This document shows, piece after piece, positions 1 to 7,995 of a stretch of 47,922 nucleotides of DNA. The stretch is from NCBI GenBank assembly GCA_964609975.1, contig CAZSTR010000011.1:1-47922 (forward strand), written 5' to 3'. Every line of letters starts with the position of its first letter. Within the stretch, counting starts at the first letter, position 1. A program made the position numbers and the translations under genes. Origin of the DNA: UBA5905 sp964609975 (GTDB lineage: Bacteria; Bacillota; Clostridia; Oscillospirales; Acutalibacteraceae). Under the pieces are notes generated by a model. It was not told where the DNA came from and made no database searches. It worked only from the letters and a program-made list of their open reading frames with translations.

Positions 1-386
1 TCTTCTCTGTTTTACCTTAGCTCCCGCGCGTTTCTTCTGCAATGTCCCCTTGTGCTGTTTTTTGCAATTTTTCCACGCCTTTGGGACTTCTTTTCCATGC
101 GTTCGCGGACGCTTTCCTGTTTGGCGTTTATGAGCGCTTTCCTGACGCTTTTGCGCGTTTTTGCGCGCCCTAGAAAGATTCCTATGATGAGCATGGCCGT
201 GATTTTGTGTTTCTTTGCTTCGAAATCACCTCCGCCGCCGTTCGGCGGCACTTTTTCCCCGCCAGTGAGTCCACTCACGCGAATTCGGCCGTTAAGGGTC
301 GGCTGGTGGAGTTTGTACGCCGAATCAAATTTTTCGAAGTCTTTGAACAGCCTTCCCATCACGGTTGAGTTGGCAATGCGAACTTT
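1..386. other. Non-coding left end, no supported gene
   Basis: About 390 bases at the window edge hold no gene I can support. Open frames exist on both strands (about 115 codons each), but neither has a Shine-Dalgarno sequence before its start. Their products do not resemble a family I know; the minus-strand one is strongly Lys/Arg-rich with one short hydrophobic stretch. Small palindromes are present: a GCCGCCG/CGGCGGC pair near 232-249 and GTGAGT-CC-ACTCAC near 264-277. The sequence is richer in A/T runs than the neighbouring genes. It could be a decayed gene or intergenic repeat material. Confidence 0.4.
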
Positions 387-413
387 CCTCTGTTAGCCGA
401 AGGCTGACGGAGG
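387..413. repeat. Stem-loop, candidate dispersed palindromic repeat
   Basis: CCTCTGTTAGCC and GGCTGACGGAGG form a 12-bp stem around a GAA loop. The only two departures from perfect pairing are G-U wobbles. It lies beyond the glgP terminator, outside any gene, and no T-run follows on either strand, so it does not look like a terminator. Wobble-compensated short palindromes in intergenic DNA are typical of REP/MITE-like repeats. That identity is inference, since only one copy is visible here. Confidence 0.4.
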
Positions 414-500
414 GGCGAACTATTTGTACTGTCTCAAATTTACGCGATAACCGGCCGTCGTCTTCGGCGCAATCCAACCTCGAAGGTTTTGTAGGGTTTT

Positions 501-555
501 CTGCAAAAAGCAATGCCCGGAGGAAACTCTCAGCAGAGCAACCTCTCCGGGCATT
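501..555 (-). terminator. Rho-independent terminator of glgP
   Basis: AATGCCCGGAG (from 512) pairs with CTCCGGGCATT (to 555). Read on the minus strand the stem is followed by GCTTTTTGC, a short U-tract. It lies about 20 bases past the glgP stop codon. Confidence 0.75.
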
Positions 556-574
556 TGTGTACTCGTATCTGAAT

Positions 575-3028
575 TCACTTCACGGGGGTGACATGCCAAA
601 TCCGATCCGAATAATCCTGAATAGCGCGGTCGGAGGCGAAAACGCCGCTGGCCGCCGTGTTGAGCAGAGCCTTTTCCGCCCAGGCATCCGCGTCTCGATA
701 GAGGAGACCGGAGGCGTTCTGCGCCCGGCAATAATCCTCAAAATCAGCCAGCACCATATAGGGATCGCGCTCCAGCAGCGAGAAAGCCACATCGGAATAG
801 CTCCGTCCCTCGAAGCCGGTGAGCATGCAATCAATGGCGTTTTTCAGCCGAGCGTTTTCCTGATAGAACCGGTGGGGGTCATAGCCCTGCTGTTTCAGCG
901 CCTCCACCTGCTCGGTGCGCATTCCGAACAGGAACATATTCTCCTCGCCGACAGCTTCGCAGATTTCCACATTCGCGCCATCCAGCGTGCCCAGCGTCAG
1001 AGCGCCGTTCATCATCAGCTTCATGTTGCCGGTACCGCTGGCCTCCGTTCCGGCCAGCGAAATTTGTTCGCTGATGTCGGCGGCGGGCATGAGAAGCTCC
1101 GCCAGCGTCACGCGATAGTCCTCAATATACACGATTTTCAGCTTGTCCCGCACTGCCGGGTCGTTTTCGATCAGGCGGCTGAGCTGGCAGATGAAGCGGA
1201 TGATTTCCTTCGCTAGATAATAGCCGGGGGCGGATTTTGCGCCGAAAATATAGGTGCGGGGGGCGAAATCCATGTTTGGATTTTCCTTCAGCTGCAGATA
1301 GGTGCTGAGAATATGCAGGGCGTTCAAATGCTGCCGCTTATATTCGTGCAGACGCTTCACCTGCACATCGAACAGGCTGTCTGGATCCACGCGGATGCCG
1401 TTCTGCTGTTCGATATAGGCGGCCAGCCGTTCCTTGTTGTGGCGCTTGATGGCCATGAATTCCCGGCGGGCGGCCGCATCCTCGGCCAGCGGCTTCAGCT
1501 CCGACAGCCGGGCGGCATCCAGCACGAAGCCGTCGCCGATGCGATCGGTGATCCAGGTGGCCAGCTCCGGGTTGGCCTGGCACAGCCAGCGCCGATGGGC
1601 GATTCCGTTGGTCACATTGGTGAATTTTTCCGGATGCACCGCATAGACCTCCGGGAATACGGTGGTTTTCACGATTTCGCTGTGCAGACGGGACACGCCG
1701 TTGACCGAGTGGCAAACCGCCACGCACAAATTTGCCATTTTGATGAGGCCATAGCTGATGATAGCCATGCGGCTGACCTTTTCGGTGTCGCCGCCGGTGG
1801 CGGCCATCATCTCCTCGCTGTAACGGCGGTTGATTTCCTGCACAATCTGATAGATACGGGGCAGACGCTCCCGGAATAGGTCCTCCGGCCAACATTCCAG
1901 CGCTTCCGCCATGACGGTGTGGTTGGTATAGGCGAAGGTGCGGCTGACAATGTCATAGGCGCTTTCCCAGCTATATCCGCATTCGTCCAGCATAATGCGC
2001 ATAAGCTCCGGAATCGCCAGCGTCGGATGGGTGTCGTTGATATGCACCGCCGCCAGCTCCGGCAGATTGTCCAGCGTGCCGTATTTTTCCAGATGGCGCT
2101 GGACAATGTCCTGCACCGAGGCGGACACCAGAAAATATTGCTGGCGCAGACGCAGACTTTTTCCCTCGCGATGGTTGTCCGCAGGATACAGCACCTGGGT
2201 GATGACCTCCGCCATGGCCTTTTGCTCCATGGCACGCATATATTCGCCTTGGTTGAAAAGGGTCATGTCCATGCCCGGCGCTGTGGAGCGCCACAGGCGC
2301 AGGGTGGAGATGCCCCTTCCGTCCTTTCCGGGAACCATCAGGTCATAGGGCTGGGCGATGACGGTGACAGCGTCATCGTGGCGCACATGATGGAAGCCGT
2401 TGTCGTCCCACCATTCGCTGACGCGGCCGTCGAATTTGACCTCCTTCGTCAGCTCCGGCCGGGGGAGAAGCCAGCTTTCGCCGCCGGGCAGCCAAAAGTC
2501 CGGAAGCTCCGTCTGCCAGCCGTCCACCAGCTTCTGACGGAAAATGCCGTATTCATACAGCAGAGAATAGCCGATGGCCGGCATGGACTGGGTCGCCAGT
2601 CCGTCCAGAAAGCAGGCCGCCAGCCGACCGAGGCCGCCGTTTCCAAGCCCGGCGTCCGGCTCCAGCTCATACAGCGTTTCAAGCTTTACGCCAAGCTCCT
2701 TGAGCACGGCTTCCGCATCCTTCGTTAAATTCAAATTGTACAGTGTGTTTTTGAGGGAACGCCCCATGAGGAATTCCATGCTCAAATAATATACCTGTTT
2801 TCCGTTTTGCTGGTGGGTGCGGCGAATATAATCCACCCGGTTCACCCGCATCCGGTCGCGCAGCACCAGCACAAGGGCGTTATACAGATGCTCATTGGTG
2901 GCCTCCTTCGGCTGCACCGAAAACTGGTGCAACAGCTTTTCGTTCAGCTGTTTTTTCAGCAGCGTGCGCGCTGAGGGGGTGCGTTTCGCCGCTGGCTTTT
3001 TCGTGGTGGCCTGTTCAGCTTTTTTCAT
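575..3028 (-). CDS. glgP: Glycogen/maltodextrin phosphorylase
   Basis: Glycogen phosphorylase (EC 2.4.1.1, GT35) releases glucose 1-phosphate from alpha-1,4-glucan ends in the cytoplasm using pyridoxal phosphate. The 817-residue length is normal for the family. The PLP site reads EASGTGNMK, with the Schiff-base lysine at residue 670, followed by the conserved NGALTLGTLDGANVE block. The N-terminal part carries the usual YLSMEFLMGR and GNGGLGRLAACF motifs. The first about 25 residues are Lys/Ala-rich and variable. The ATG has an AAAGAGG Shine-Dalgarno sequence. The gene stands alone, with its own promoter upstream and terminator downstream. No other glycogen gene is in view, so substrate preference (glycogen or maltodextrin) cannot be decided. 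Confidence 0.96.
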   Translation of the reverse strand: MKKAEQATTKKPAAKRTPSARTLLKKQLNEKLLHQFSVQPKEATNEHLYNALVLVLRDRMRVNRVDYIRRTHQQNGKQVYYLSMEFLMGRSLKNTLYNLNLTKDAEAVLKELGVKLETLYELEPDAGLGNGGLGRLAACFLDGLATQSMPAIGYSLLYEYGIFRQKLVDGWQTELPDFWLPGGESWLLPRPELTKEVKFDGRVSEWWDDNGFHHVRHDDAVTVIAQPYDLMVPGKDGRGISTLRLWRSTAPGMDMTLFNQGEYMRAMEQKAMAEVITQVLYPADNHREGKSLRLRQQYFLVSASVQDIVQRHLEKYGTLDNLPELAAVHINDTHPTLAIPELMRIMLDECGYSWESAYDIVSRTFAYTNHTVMAEALECWPEDLFRERLPRIYQIVQEINRRYSEEMMAATGGDTEKVSRMAIISYGLIKMANLCVAVCHSVNGVSRLHSEIVKTTVFPEVYAVHPEKFTNVTNGIAHRRWLCQANPELATWITDRIGDGFVLDAARLSELKPLAEDAAARREFMAIKRHNKERLAAYIEQQNGIRVDPDSLFDVQVKRLHEYKRQHLNALHILSTYLQLKENPNMDFAPRTYIFGAKSAPGYYLAKEIIRFICQLSRLIENDPAVRDKLKIVYIEDYRVTLAELLMPAADISEQISLAGTEASGTGNMKLMMNGALTLGTLDGANVEICEAVGEENMFLFGMRTEQVEALKQQGYDPHRFYQENARLKNAIDCMLTGFEGRSYSDVAFSLLERDPYMVLADFEDYCRAQNASGLLYRDADAWAEKALLNTAASGVFASDRAIQDYSDRIWHVTPVK

Positions 3029-3073
3029 AGAATCAACCTCTTTCCGTGCGCAAAGCGCAATGTCTCTGTTTTT

Positions 3074-3102
3074 ATTATATACTTATGCTTCTAATAATGC
3101 AA
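3074..3102 (-). promoter_or_regulatory. Sigma-A-type promoter of glgP
   Basis: On the minus strand TTGCAT (3102-3097), a 17-base spacer and TATAAT (3079-3074) lie 46 bases before the glgP ATG. The -10 box matches the consensus exactly. Confidence 0.75.
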
Positions 3103-3113
3103 TAGCTTTTGCA
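3098..3113. promoter_or_regulatory. 16-bp near-palindrome over the glgP -35 box
   Basis: TGCAATAGCTTTTGCA matches its own reverse complement at 14 of 16 positions, and its edge covers the -35 hexamer of the glgP promoter. This is where a repressor operator would be expected. It does not fit the CcpA cre consensus, so no regulator is named. Confidence 0.35.
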
Positions 3114-3119
3114 GAATGA

Positions 3120-3160
3120 CGAAAAAATCTCCGATTTATCGGGGAAATAAATCGGAGATT
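3120..3160 (-). terminator. Rho-independent terminator after the PAP2 gene
   Basis: A perfect 14-bp stem (AATCTCCGATTTAT with ATAAATCGGAGATT, 3126-3160) is followed on the minus strand by TTTTTT. It closes the lipid-module operon just before the glgP promoter. Confidence 0.88.
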
Positions 3161-3182
3161 GTATAATGTGCATAAATATCAT

Positions 3183-3887
3183 TTAGCTTTCGCCCGCAGC
3201 TGCCAGCCTGTTATGCGGACGGTGCAGAGGATGGTATATCAGCGGATACAGCAGTAGAGCATAGGGGACCCCCACGAACACATCCAAAATGGAATGTTGC
3301 TTGATCAACACGGTGGAGGCGCAGATGAGGCAGGCGATGACAATCGCGCCGATGGGAACCCAGCGGGTGCGCCGCAGGCGCTCGTTGTGAAACGCCGGGA
3401 AAATCACCGCGATGGAGCCAACCACATGGAGGCTGGGGCAGACATTGGTGTTAGTGTCCGTTTGATAGAGCACGCCTATGAGGCGGGTGAACACATTTTC
3501 CCGGCCCAGCCGGGTCAAATCCGGGCGCAAATCCTGCCCGTTGGGGAACAGGGCGAACAGCACCAGCGCGGTGAAAAAGCCGACGCCGATATAGGTCATG
3601 TATCGCTTGAAGCCCTTCGGGTCACAAAGGCCCAAATAGAAGCCCATCGCCCCCATGAAGGGATACCACAGCACATAAAACAGATACCACCATTCGCAGA
3701 AGGGGATAGCATCGTCCAGCGGCAGATAGGACACAAGATAGGGGAAGCTGCCGTCGATGAAATGCTCCTCCACAAAAAAGCCGACAAGATACAAGGGCAA
3801 AACCAGCGCATAAACCCAGTGACCGTATTTTTCCCAGACGGCGGCAAGCGTTTTTTGTCGCTGTGCAGCCTCAAGCGTCTGTTTCAT
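3183..3887 (-). CDS. PAP2-superfamily membrane phosphatase
   Basis: A 234-residue membrane protein of the PAP2 / type 2 phosphatidic acid phosphatase superfamily. These enzymes usually remove or transfer phosphate on lipid phosphates at the membrane. PSLH (151-154) matches the second signature motif. S191, H198 and D202 in STVLIKQHSILD match the third, including the catalytic histidine. The first motif (KxxxxxxRP) is not clear; NGQDLRPD near 117-123 is the nearest match. Five or six hydrophobic segments are visible. I chose the ATG at 3887 because GGGAGGAGG precedes it at good spacing; an upstream in-frame ATG would give a non-hydrophobic extension inside the previous gene. It overlaps the DUF2238 stop by 17 bases, so the two are co-translated. 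The substrate is unknown. Confidence 0.85.
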   Translation of the reverse strand: MKQTLEAAQRQKTLAAVWEKYGHWVYALVLPLYLVGFFVEEHFIDGSFPYLVSYLPLDDAIPFCEWWYLFYVLWYPFMGAMGFYLGLCDPKGFKRYMTYIGVGFFTALVLFALFPNGQDLRPDLTRLGRENVFTRLIGVLYQTDTNTNVCPSLHVVGSIAVIFPAFHNERLRRTRWVPIGAIVIACLICASTVLIKQHSILDVFVGVPYALLLYPLIYHPLHRPHNRLAAAGES

Positions 3888-4710
3888 TTGGCGCCTCCTC
3901 CCGGATGGTGGGGATGAACTGGGCGGCCAGCTTTCCGGCCTTTCCGCGGCCGCGGTATTTGATATAGAAATAGCCAAAGAAGCAGAACACCATCGCCCCG
4001 ACGAAATTCACCATCAAATCCTCCATGGTGTCCTGCAGGCCGATGTCCAGATAGCCGCCAAGTCCCAGTTCCTGTCCGTTGACGGTCACCGTGGAAATGT
4101 CCTCCAAAAGCACCACTCGGTTGGATCGGGTTTCGTCCAGCTCTACGGTGGCGATGGAATGAATGACGGTGTCCTTTTGCATATCCGTGTGGGCAAACCG
4201 ATCCATGCCGTATTCAAAAAATTCCCACAAAACGCCCACGGTCATGGAAAAGCAAAAAGCGACCAGTGCCATGAACAGCGGAGACAGGCGAAATTTTTCC
4301 TGCTTGTTGCGGCAGAGAATGTCCACAAGGGAAAAGCCGAAGGCGGCGCAGACGAAGCCGTTCGTTGTGTGCAAAATGGTATCCCAGTGGGGAAACTGGA
4401 CATAATAGCTTTGCAATTCGCCGAGAATTTCTGCGGCGAAGATGAACAGCAGGATGAGCACCTCCAGCGTGGTGGGAAGCTGAATTCCAAGATTCTTTTG
4501 TACAAAGGCCGGCAGGGCGAACAGCACCAGCACAAGGCCGCAGATGAAGGCGCTTTCATATTGCTTCTGTACCAGCTCCAGCACAAGCAGAGCAATCACA
4601 ATAATACGCAGCACCAAATAGACTGTAAAAACCACCTTGTGCTGGCGGATGTGCTGGCCTAAAAAGGCGCGGCGAGTTTCTTCCTTCGGCGTGTCTTTTG
4701 TCTTTTTCAT
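3871..4710 (-). CDS. DUF2238/YjdF-family integral membrane protein
   Basis: A 279-residue polytopic membrane protein recognisable as DUF2238 (YjdF-like). The central block, with PHWDTILHTTNGF followed by the WEFFEYGMD segment and DTMEDLMVN, carries the family's conserved acidic and histidine residues. A soluble segment of about 40 residues (roughly 185-225) lies between two membrane helices. The family has no established biochemical role. The gene sits 20 bases after a diacylglycerol-kinase-like gene and overlaps a PAP2 phosphatase gene, which suggests a shared task in membrane-lipid or lipid-carrier metabolism; that is inference. The ATG is preceded by GAGGGG. Confidence 0.8.
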   Translation of the reverse strand: MKKTKDTPKEETRRAFLGQHIRQHKVVFTVYLVLRIIVIALLVLELVQKQYESAFICGLVLVLFALPAFVQKNLGIQLPTTLEVLILLFIFAAEILGELQSYYVQFPHWDTILHTTNGFVCAAFGFSLVDILCRNKQEKFRLSPLFMALVAFCFSMTVGVLWEFFEYGMDRFAHTDMQKDTVIHSIATVELDETRSNRVVLLEDISTVTVNGQELGLGGYLDIGLQDTMEDLMVNFVGAMVFCFFGYFYIKYRGRGKAGKLAAQFIPTIREEAPNETDA

Positions 4711-4730
4711 CTCATAACCCCTCTTTTGTG

Positions 4731-5621
4731 TCAGCGGTTGGAAATCAGCCGGATGGCGTCCCGCAAATTCTCCACCCAGATTTTTTCGTGGCCCTCCTCC
4801 CGTTCGCCGTCCAGCGTCCAGGCCATATCCGGCTCGGCGGTCACGGTCAGCTGGCTGGTGCTGTGGAAGGTGAGCAGGGGAGAATCATAGGTCTGGTCGC
4901 GCAACGCCCGGATGCAGTCGTTCAGCTCCGCTAAATTTTTCGGACAGCGGATGAGCAGCAGCTCGAACAGACCGTCGTTCATATCCACCGTGTCCGGGTC
5001 CAGGGTCAAAATGCCTCCCAGAGAGGTGGAGTTGCTGATGGCGCCGAAAATATAATTCCCCTCGAAGGTCTCCCGGTCACATTCGAAGCGCACATGGCGG
5101 GGGCGGATAGAGGACAGCTCCTTGAATCCCTCCAGCAGATAGGCCAGATGTCCCAGCGCGTTTTTCACATTCTGGGGCGTGTTATAGGACACGCGGGTGA
5201 AGGCACCGAAGGAGGCTACATAGGTGAAATGGCGCTGACCGAAGCGTCCCACATCATAGAAATGCGGCTTGCCGCCGATGATGTCGGCGGCGGCCTGCAG
5301 CAGATTTTTGTTCAGCCCGATGCTGTTGGCGAAGTCATTGGTGCTTCCGCAGGGAATGTAGCCGATGGGCGTTTTCGCGCCGCTTTCCACGATGCCGGAG
5401 ACCACCTCGTTGAAGGTTCCGTCGCCGCCGCAGGCGACGCACAAATCGGCTTCGGGGCCATAGCGGCGTGCCAGTTCCCGGCCGTTTCCCGGTCCGGTGG
5501 TCATGAACACCGTCGGCACATAGTCCGCCTGACAAAACAGCTCTAAAATATCCGCCAGATGGCGTTTTCCTGTTTTCGTTCCCGAATAAGGATTCATGAT
5601 GAACAACAGCTTTTGATTCAT
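4731..5621 (-). CDS. Diacylglycerol-kinase-family lipid kinase
   Basis: A 296-residue soluble lipid kinase of the DAGK catalytic family (YegS/DgkB/BmrU type), which phosphorylates diacylglycerol or a related membrane alcohol with ATP. Visible motifs are NPYSGTKTGK (10-19), the nucleotide-binding CGGDGTFNEVVSG (64-76) and IPCGSTNDFANS (89-100). The C-terminal beta-rich domain contains DGLFELLLIR. The ATG at 5621 has GGAGG upstream; the reading frame is open for 34 more codons, but that extension contains the promoter and is not family-like. First gene of a three-gene operon with DUF2238 and PAP2. A kinase and a phosphatase in one operon could cycle diacylglycerol and phosphatidic acid. Confidence 0.9.
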   Translation of the reverse strand: MNQKLLFIMNPYSGTKTGKRHLADILELFCQADYVPTVFMTTGPGNGRELARRYGPEADLCVACGGDGTFNEVVSGIVESGAKTPIGYIPCGSTNDFANSIGLNKNLLQAAADIIGGKPHFYDVGRFGQRHFTYVASFGAFTRVSYNTPQNVKNALGHLAYLLEGFKELSSIRPRHVRFECDRETFEGNYIFGAISNSTSLGGILTLDPDTVDMNDGLFELLLIRCPKNLAELNDCIRALRDQTYDSPLLTFHSTSQLTVTAEPDMAWTLDGEREEGHEKIWVENLRDAIRLISNR

Positions 5622-5670
5622 AGCCGTTTCGACCTCCATTTTCCTTGTTTCGTGGGTTCTCTTTCCTTCT

Positions 5671-5700
5671 ATTATAGCGCATATTTTTCGGTTTCTGCAA
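5671..5700 (-). promoter_or_regulatory. Sigma-A-type promoter of the lipid-kinase operon
   Basis: On the minus strand TTGCAG (5700-5695), an 18-base spacer and a consensus TATAAT (5676-5671) lie 50 bases before the kinase ATG. Confidence 0.75.
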
Positions 5701-5721
5701 ACAGTTTGTGAACATTGGCGC

Positions 5722-5754
5722 AAAAAAAGGACGAACCGTCGAAGCGGTTCGTCC
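5722..5754 (-). terminator. Rho-independent terminator of prs
   Basis: A perfect 10-bp stem (GGACGAACCG with CGGTTCGTCC, 5729-5754, 6-base loop) is followed on the minus strand by seven T residues. It separates prs from the lipid-kinase promoter. Confidence 0.9.
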
Positions 5755-5776
5755 GAAAAAGCCGGTGAAAGGGGAA

Positions 5777-6925
5777 TTATTGATGTCCGTGCTTGGCGAG
5801 CAGGCGCTGAATTTTTTCGTGAGAGTCGATGAGGGTGCTGATGGACACATCCTGATTGAGCGCCGCGATGTAATAGGCAATATATTTGGAGCAGTCCACC
5901 TCATGGAACCAGGGGCGGCTCAGCAGCTCCGGAGAACGATAGGTCAGGTTCGTGCCGAACACACCATCCAGGATGCCATCGGCCACGGCCTTGTCGAATT
6001 TCTCCAGCCCGGCGGTGAAAATCGCATAGGTGGCATAGGCGAAGATACGGCCGGCCTTCCGCTTCTTCATCTCATAGGCGATGTCCAGCATGCTTTCGCC
6101 GGAGGCGATGATGTCGTCCGCGATGAACACATCCTTACCCTCCACGGAATCGCCTAGATATTCGTGAGCCACGATGGGGTTGCGGCCGTTGACCACGCGG
6201 GAATAATCCCGCCGCTTATAGAACATACCCAAATCCACGCCCAGGTTGACGGCGTAGTACATATTGCGGTTGAGGGCGCCCTCGTCGGGACTGATGACCA
6301 TCAGGTGATCCCGGTCCACAACCAGATCCTCCACCGAGCGGAACATGGATTTCAGCACCTGATAGGAGGGCATCAAATTGTCGAAGCCCATGAGGGGCAC
6401 AGCATTGCACACGCGGGGGTCGTGGGCGTCGAAGGTGACGATGTTGTTCACGCCCATGGCCTGCAGCTCCTGGAGCGCCACAGCGCAGTCCAAGCTTTCC
6501 CGATAGCTGCGGCGATGCTGGCGGCCGCCATACAGGTTCGGCATGATCACATTGATGCGTTCCGCCTTGCCGCTGGTTGCCTGGATGATGCGCTTCAAAT
6601 CCTGATAGTGGTCATCGGGAGACATGGCGTTTTCGAAGCCGTACATCGAATATTTGCAGTTATAGTTGCCCACATCCACCAGAATATACAGGTCATCGCC
6701 GCGCACGGAGGATTTGATGATGCCCTTCGCGTCGCCGGAGGAGAAGCGGGGACAATCCACCTCGATGCGGAAATCCCGGTCCTCCTTGCCGCATTTTTCG
6801 GCCCAGTTTTGCAGGTGCCATTCGATGCGGTCTCCCAGCTCGTCGGTGCCATTCATCGTGATGAGCCGCAAGGGTGCGGTGTTGGCGTTTTGAGCAAACA
6901 CATTCTCGCTACTGATGTTTTCCAT
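5777..6925 (-). CDS. prs: Ribose-phosphate pyrophosphokinase (long clostridial form)
   Basis: PRPP synthetase makes 5-phosphoribosyl diphosphate from ribose 5-phosphate and ATP, feeding nucleotide, His, Trp and NAD synthesis. At 382 residues it is longer than the classic form of about 315. Family marks are VTFDAHDPRVCNAVP, aligned with the FD-H motif, the ISPDEGALNRN segment and the PRPP-binding DVFIADDIIASGES. The first about 25 residues and several loops are clostridial-type additions. The PRPP loop differs from the usual DDxxDTGGT, so activity is probable but worth confirming. The gene is monocistronic, with a promoter upstream and a strong terminator downstream. The ATG follows GGAAGGGG. 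Confidence 0.85.
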   Translation of the reverse strand: MENISSENVFAQNANTAPLRLITMNGTDELGDRIEWHLQNWAEKCGKEDRDFRIEVDCPRFSSGDAKGIIKSSVRGDDLYILVDVGNYNCKYSMYGFENAMSPDDHYQDLKRIIQATSGKAERINVIMPNLYGGRQHRRSYRESLDCAVALQELQAMGVNNIVTFDAHDPRVCNAVPLMGFDNLMPSYQVLKSMFRSVEDLVVDRDHLMVISPDEGALNRNMYYAVNLGVDLGMFYKRRDYSRVVNGRNPIVAHEYLGDSVEGKDVFIADDIIASGESMLDIAYEMKKRKAGRIFAYATYAIFTAGLEKFDKAVADGILDGVFGTNLTYRSPELLSRPWFHEVDCSKYIAYYIAALNQDVSISTLIDSHEKIQRLLAKHGHQ

Positions 6926-6967
6926 TTTTCAATACCCCTTCCAAAGCGTTCGGTCATTTTCGTCTCT

Positions 6968-6996
6968 ATTTTACCATACATTTTCGACTTTTTCCA
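6968..6996 (-). promoter_or_regulatory. Probable promoter of prs
   Basis: On the minus strand TGGAAA (6996-6991), a 17-base spacer and TAAAAT (6973-6968) lie 43 bases before the ATG. The -35 box is a 4/6 match. Between prs and the next plus-strand gene (6926-7272) I see only this promoter and the divergent one at 7172-7200. Confidence 0.5.
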
Positions 6997-7171
6997 CCGC
7001 TATTTTTCCGGTCGGGGAAAATTTTTGCCGAAAATTTTGGTGGAATACTGGGAAGGTTGCACAAGCAAGGGGGAAAATCGGCATTTTTGCGGCCGAGTAT
7101 AGCCGGCGGAGCCGAACGACGGTGCGAAACGCGGTCTTTTTCGCAGAAAGCGAATTCTTTTGCGGAAATAC

Positions 7172-7200
7172 TTGTAATTTTCCCCCGATTTTGATACAAT
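7172..7200 (+). promoter_or_regulatory. Sigma-A-type promoter of the M50-scpAB operon
   Basis: TTGTAA (7172-7177), a 17-base spacer and TACAAT (7195-7200). A start near 7207 places it before the peptidase gene and upstream of the whole scpAB-ytfJ-rluB run. Confidence 0.7.
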
Positions 7201-7272
7201 GAATAAAAGTGTGCCCGAAACGGGGATGATATGCCGCCCTGGGGCGGAACGGTGCGAAAGGAACGGTTTGGG

Positions 7273-7959
7273 ATGATTTCGTTTTTCTTGAGAAATTTGT
7301 CGGCTTTCCGACAGATGCCCGGTGGATATGTGGCGCTGAATTTGCTGTTTATGCTGGTGGCCTATGGGGTGCTGATTTTGCTGATTCTGCCGGTGCATGA
7401 GTTCGCCCACGCCTTTGTGGCCTATAAATGCGGGGACGACACGGCCAAATGGCAGGGGCGGTTGACGCTGAGACCCTCGGCTCATTTGAGCCTGTGGGGG
7501 ACGGTGCTGTTGGTGCTGTGCGGATTCGGCTTCGCAAAGCCGGTGCCGGTGAACACCTATCGCCTGCGCAATCCGCGGCGGGATATGGTGCTGGTGGCGC
7601 TGGCCGGCCCGGCGTCGAATTTGCTGATGGCGGTGGCGGCCGCGGCGCTGTATAAGGTGTGCACGCTGGTGCTTTGGAGCACGCTGGCCCGGTCGATTGC
7701 CTATCTTGTGCTGGTGGAGATTGTCATGAGCGTGAACATCAGCCTGGCGGTGTTCAACCTTTTGCCGGTTCCTCCCCTGGACGGAAGCCGGCTGTGGAGC
7801 TCGCTTTTGCCGGAGCGCTGGGCCTATACGCTGGAGCGGTATAGCAACCAAATTACCCTGATGCTGTTTCTGCTGTTGTTCATGGGGGTGCTGGACGCGC
7901 CGCTGAACCTGTTGAACAACCTGTTTTATGGGGCGATTGCCTTTTTGTTCGGCCTGTGA
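7273..7959 (+). CDS. Site-2-protease-like M50 metallopeptidase
   Basis: A 228-residue membrane zinc peptidase of family M50 (rhomboid-unrelated, site-2 protease type). Zinc ligands are HEFAH (H42, E43, H46) and D170 in NLLPVPPLDGSR, with GPASNLL near 112 matching the usual NPxxN-like segment. Five or six transmembrane segments are visible, and no PDZ domain. This compact form is common next to scpA in clostridia; its substrates are generally unknown. I chose the ATG at 7273 because AAAGGA lies 11 bases before it. An earlier in-frame ATG at 7231 has no properly spaced Shine-Dalgarno sequence and would add 14 polar residues. It lies 36 bases before scpA. Confidence 0.9.
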   Translation: MISFFLRNLSAFRQMPGGYVALNLLFMLVAYGVLILLILPVHEFAHAFVAYKCGDDTAKWQGRLTLRPSAHLSLWGTVLLVLCGFGFAKPVPVNTYRLRNPRRDMVLVALAGPASNLLMAVAAAALYKVCTLVLWSTLARSIAYLVLVEIVMSVNISLAVFNLLPVPPLDGSRLWSSLLPERWAYTLERYSNQITLMLFLLLFMGVLDAPLNLLNNLFYGAIAFLFGL

Positions 7960-7995
7960 GCCGGTTGGATTTTCTTGGAATAGGAATGGACATTT

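Noticed and set aside
264..277. GTGAGT-CC-ACTCAC inverted repeat as an attachment site or operator
   Set aside because: A 6-bp repeat of this size is expected by chance, and there is no nearby integrase, promoter or gene start.
12..362. 116-codon minus-strand frame with a basic product and a short hydrophobic stretch
   Set aside because: No Shine-Dalgarno sequence precedes it, an equally long frame exists on the other strand, and no family is recognisable. It is kept only as a note in the left-end region.
325..731. Short frames running through the repeat candidate and glgP terminator
   Set aside because: They span a clear stem-loop and terminator and have no ribosome-binding site, so they are translated non-coding DNA.
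575..1879. Plus-strand open frames over glgP as possible genes
   Set aside because: They lack ribosome-binding sites and oppose the conserved PLP-binding half of glycogen phosphorylase.
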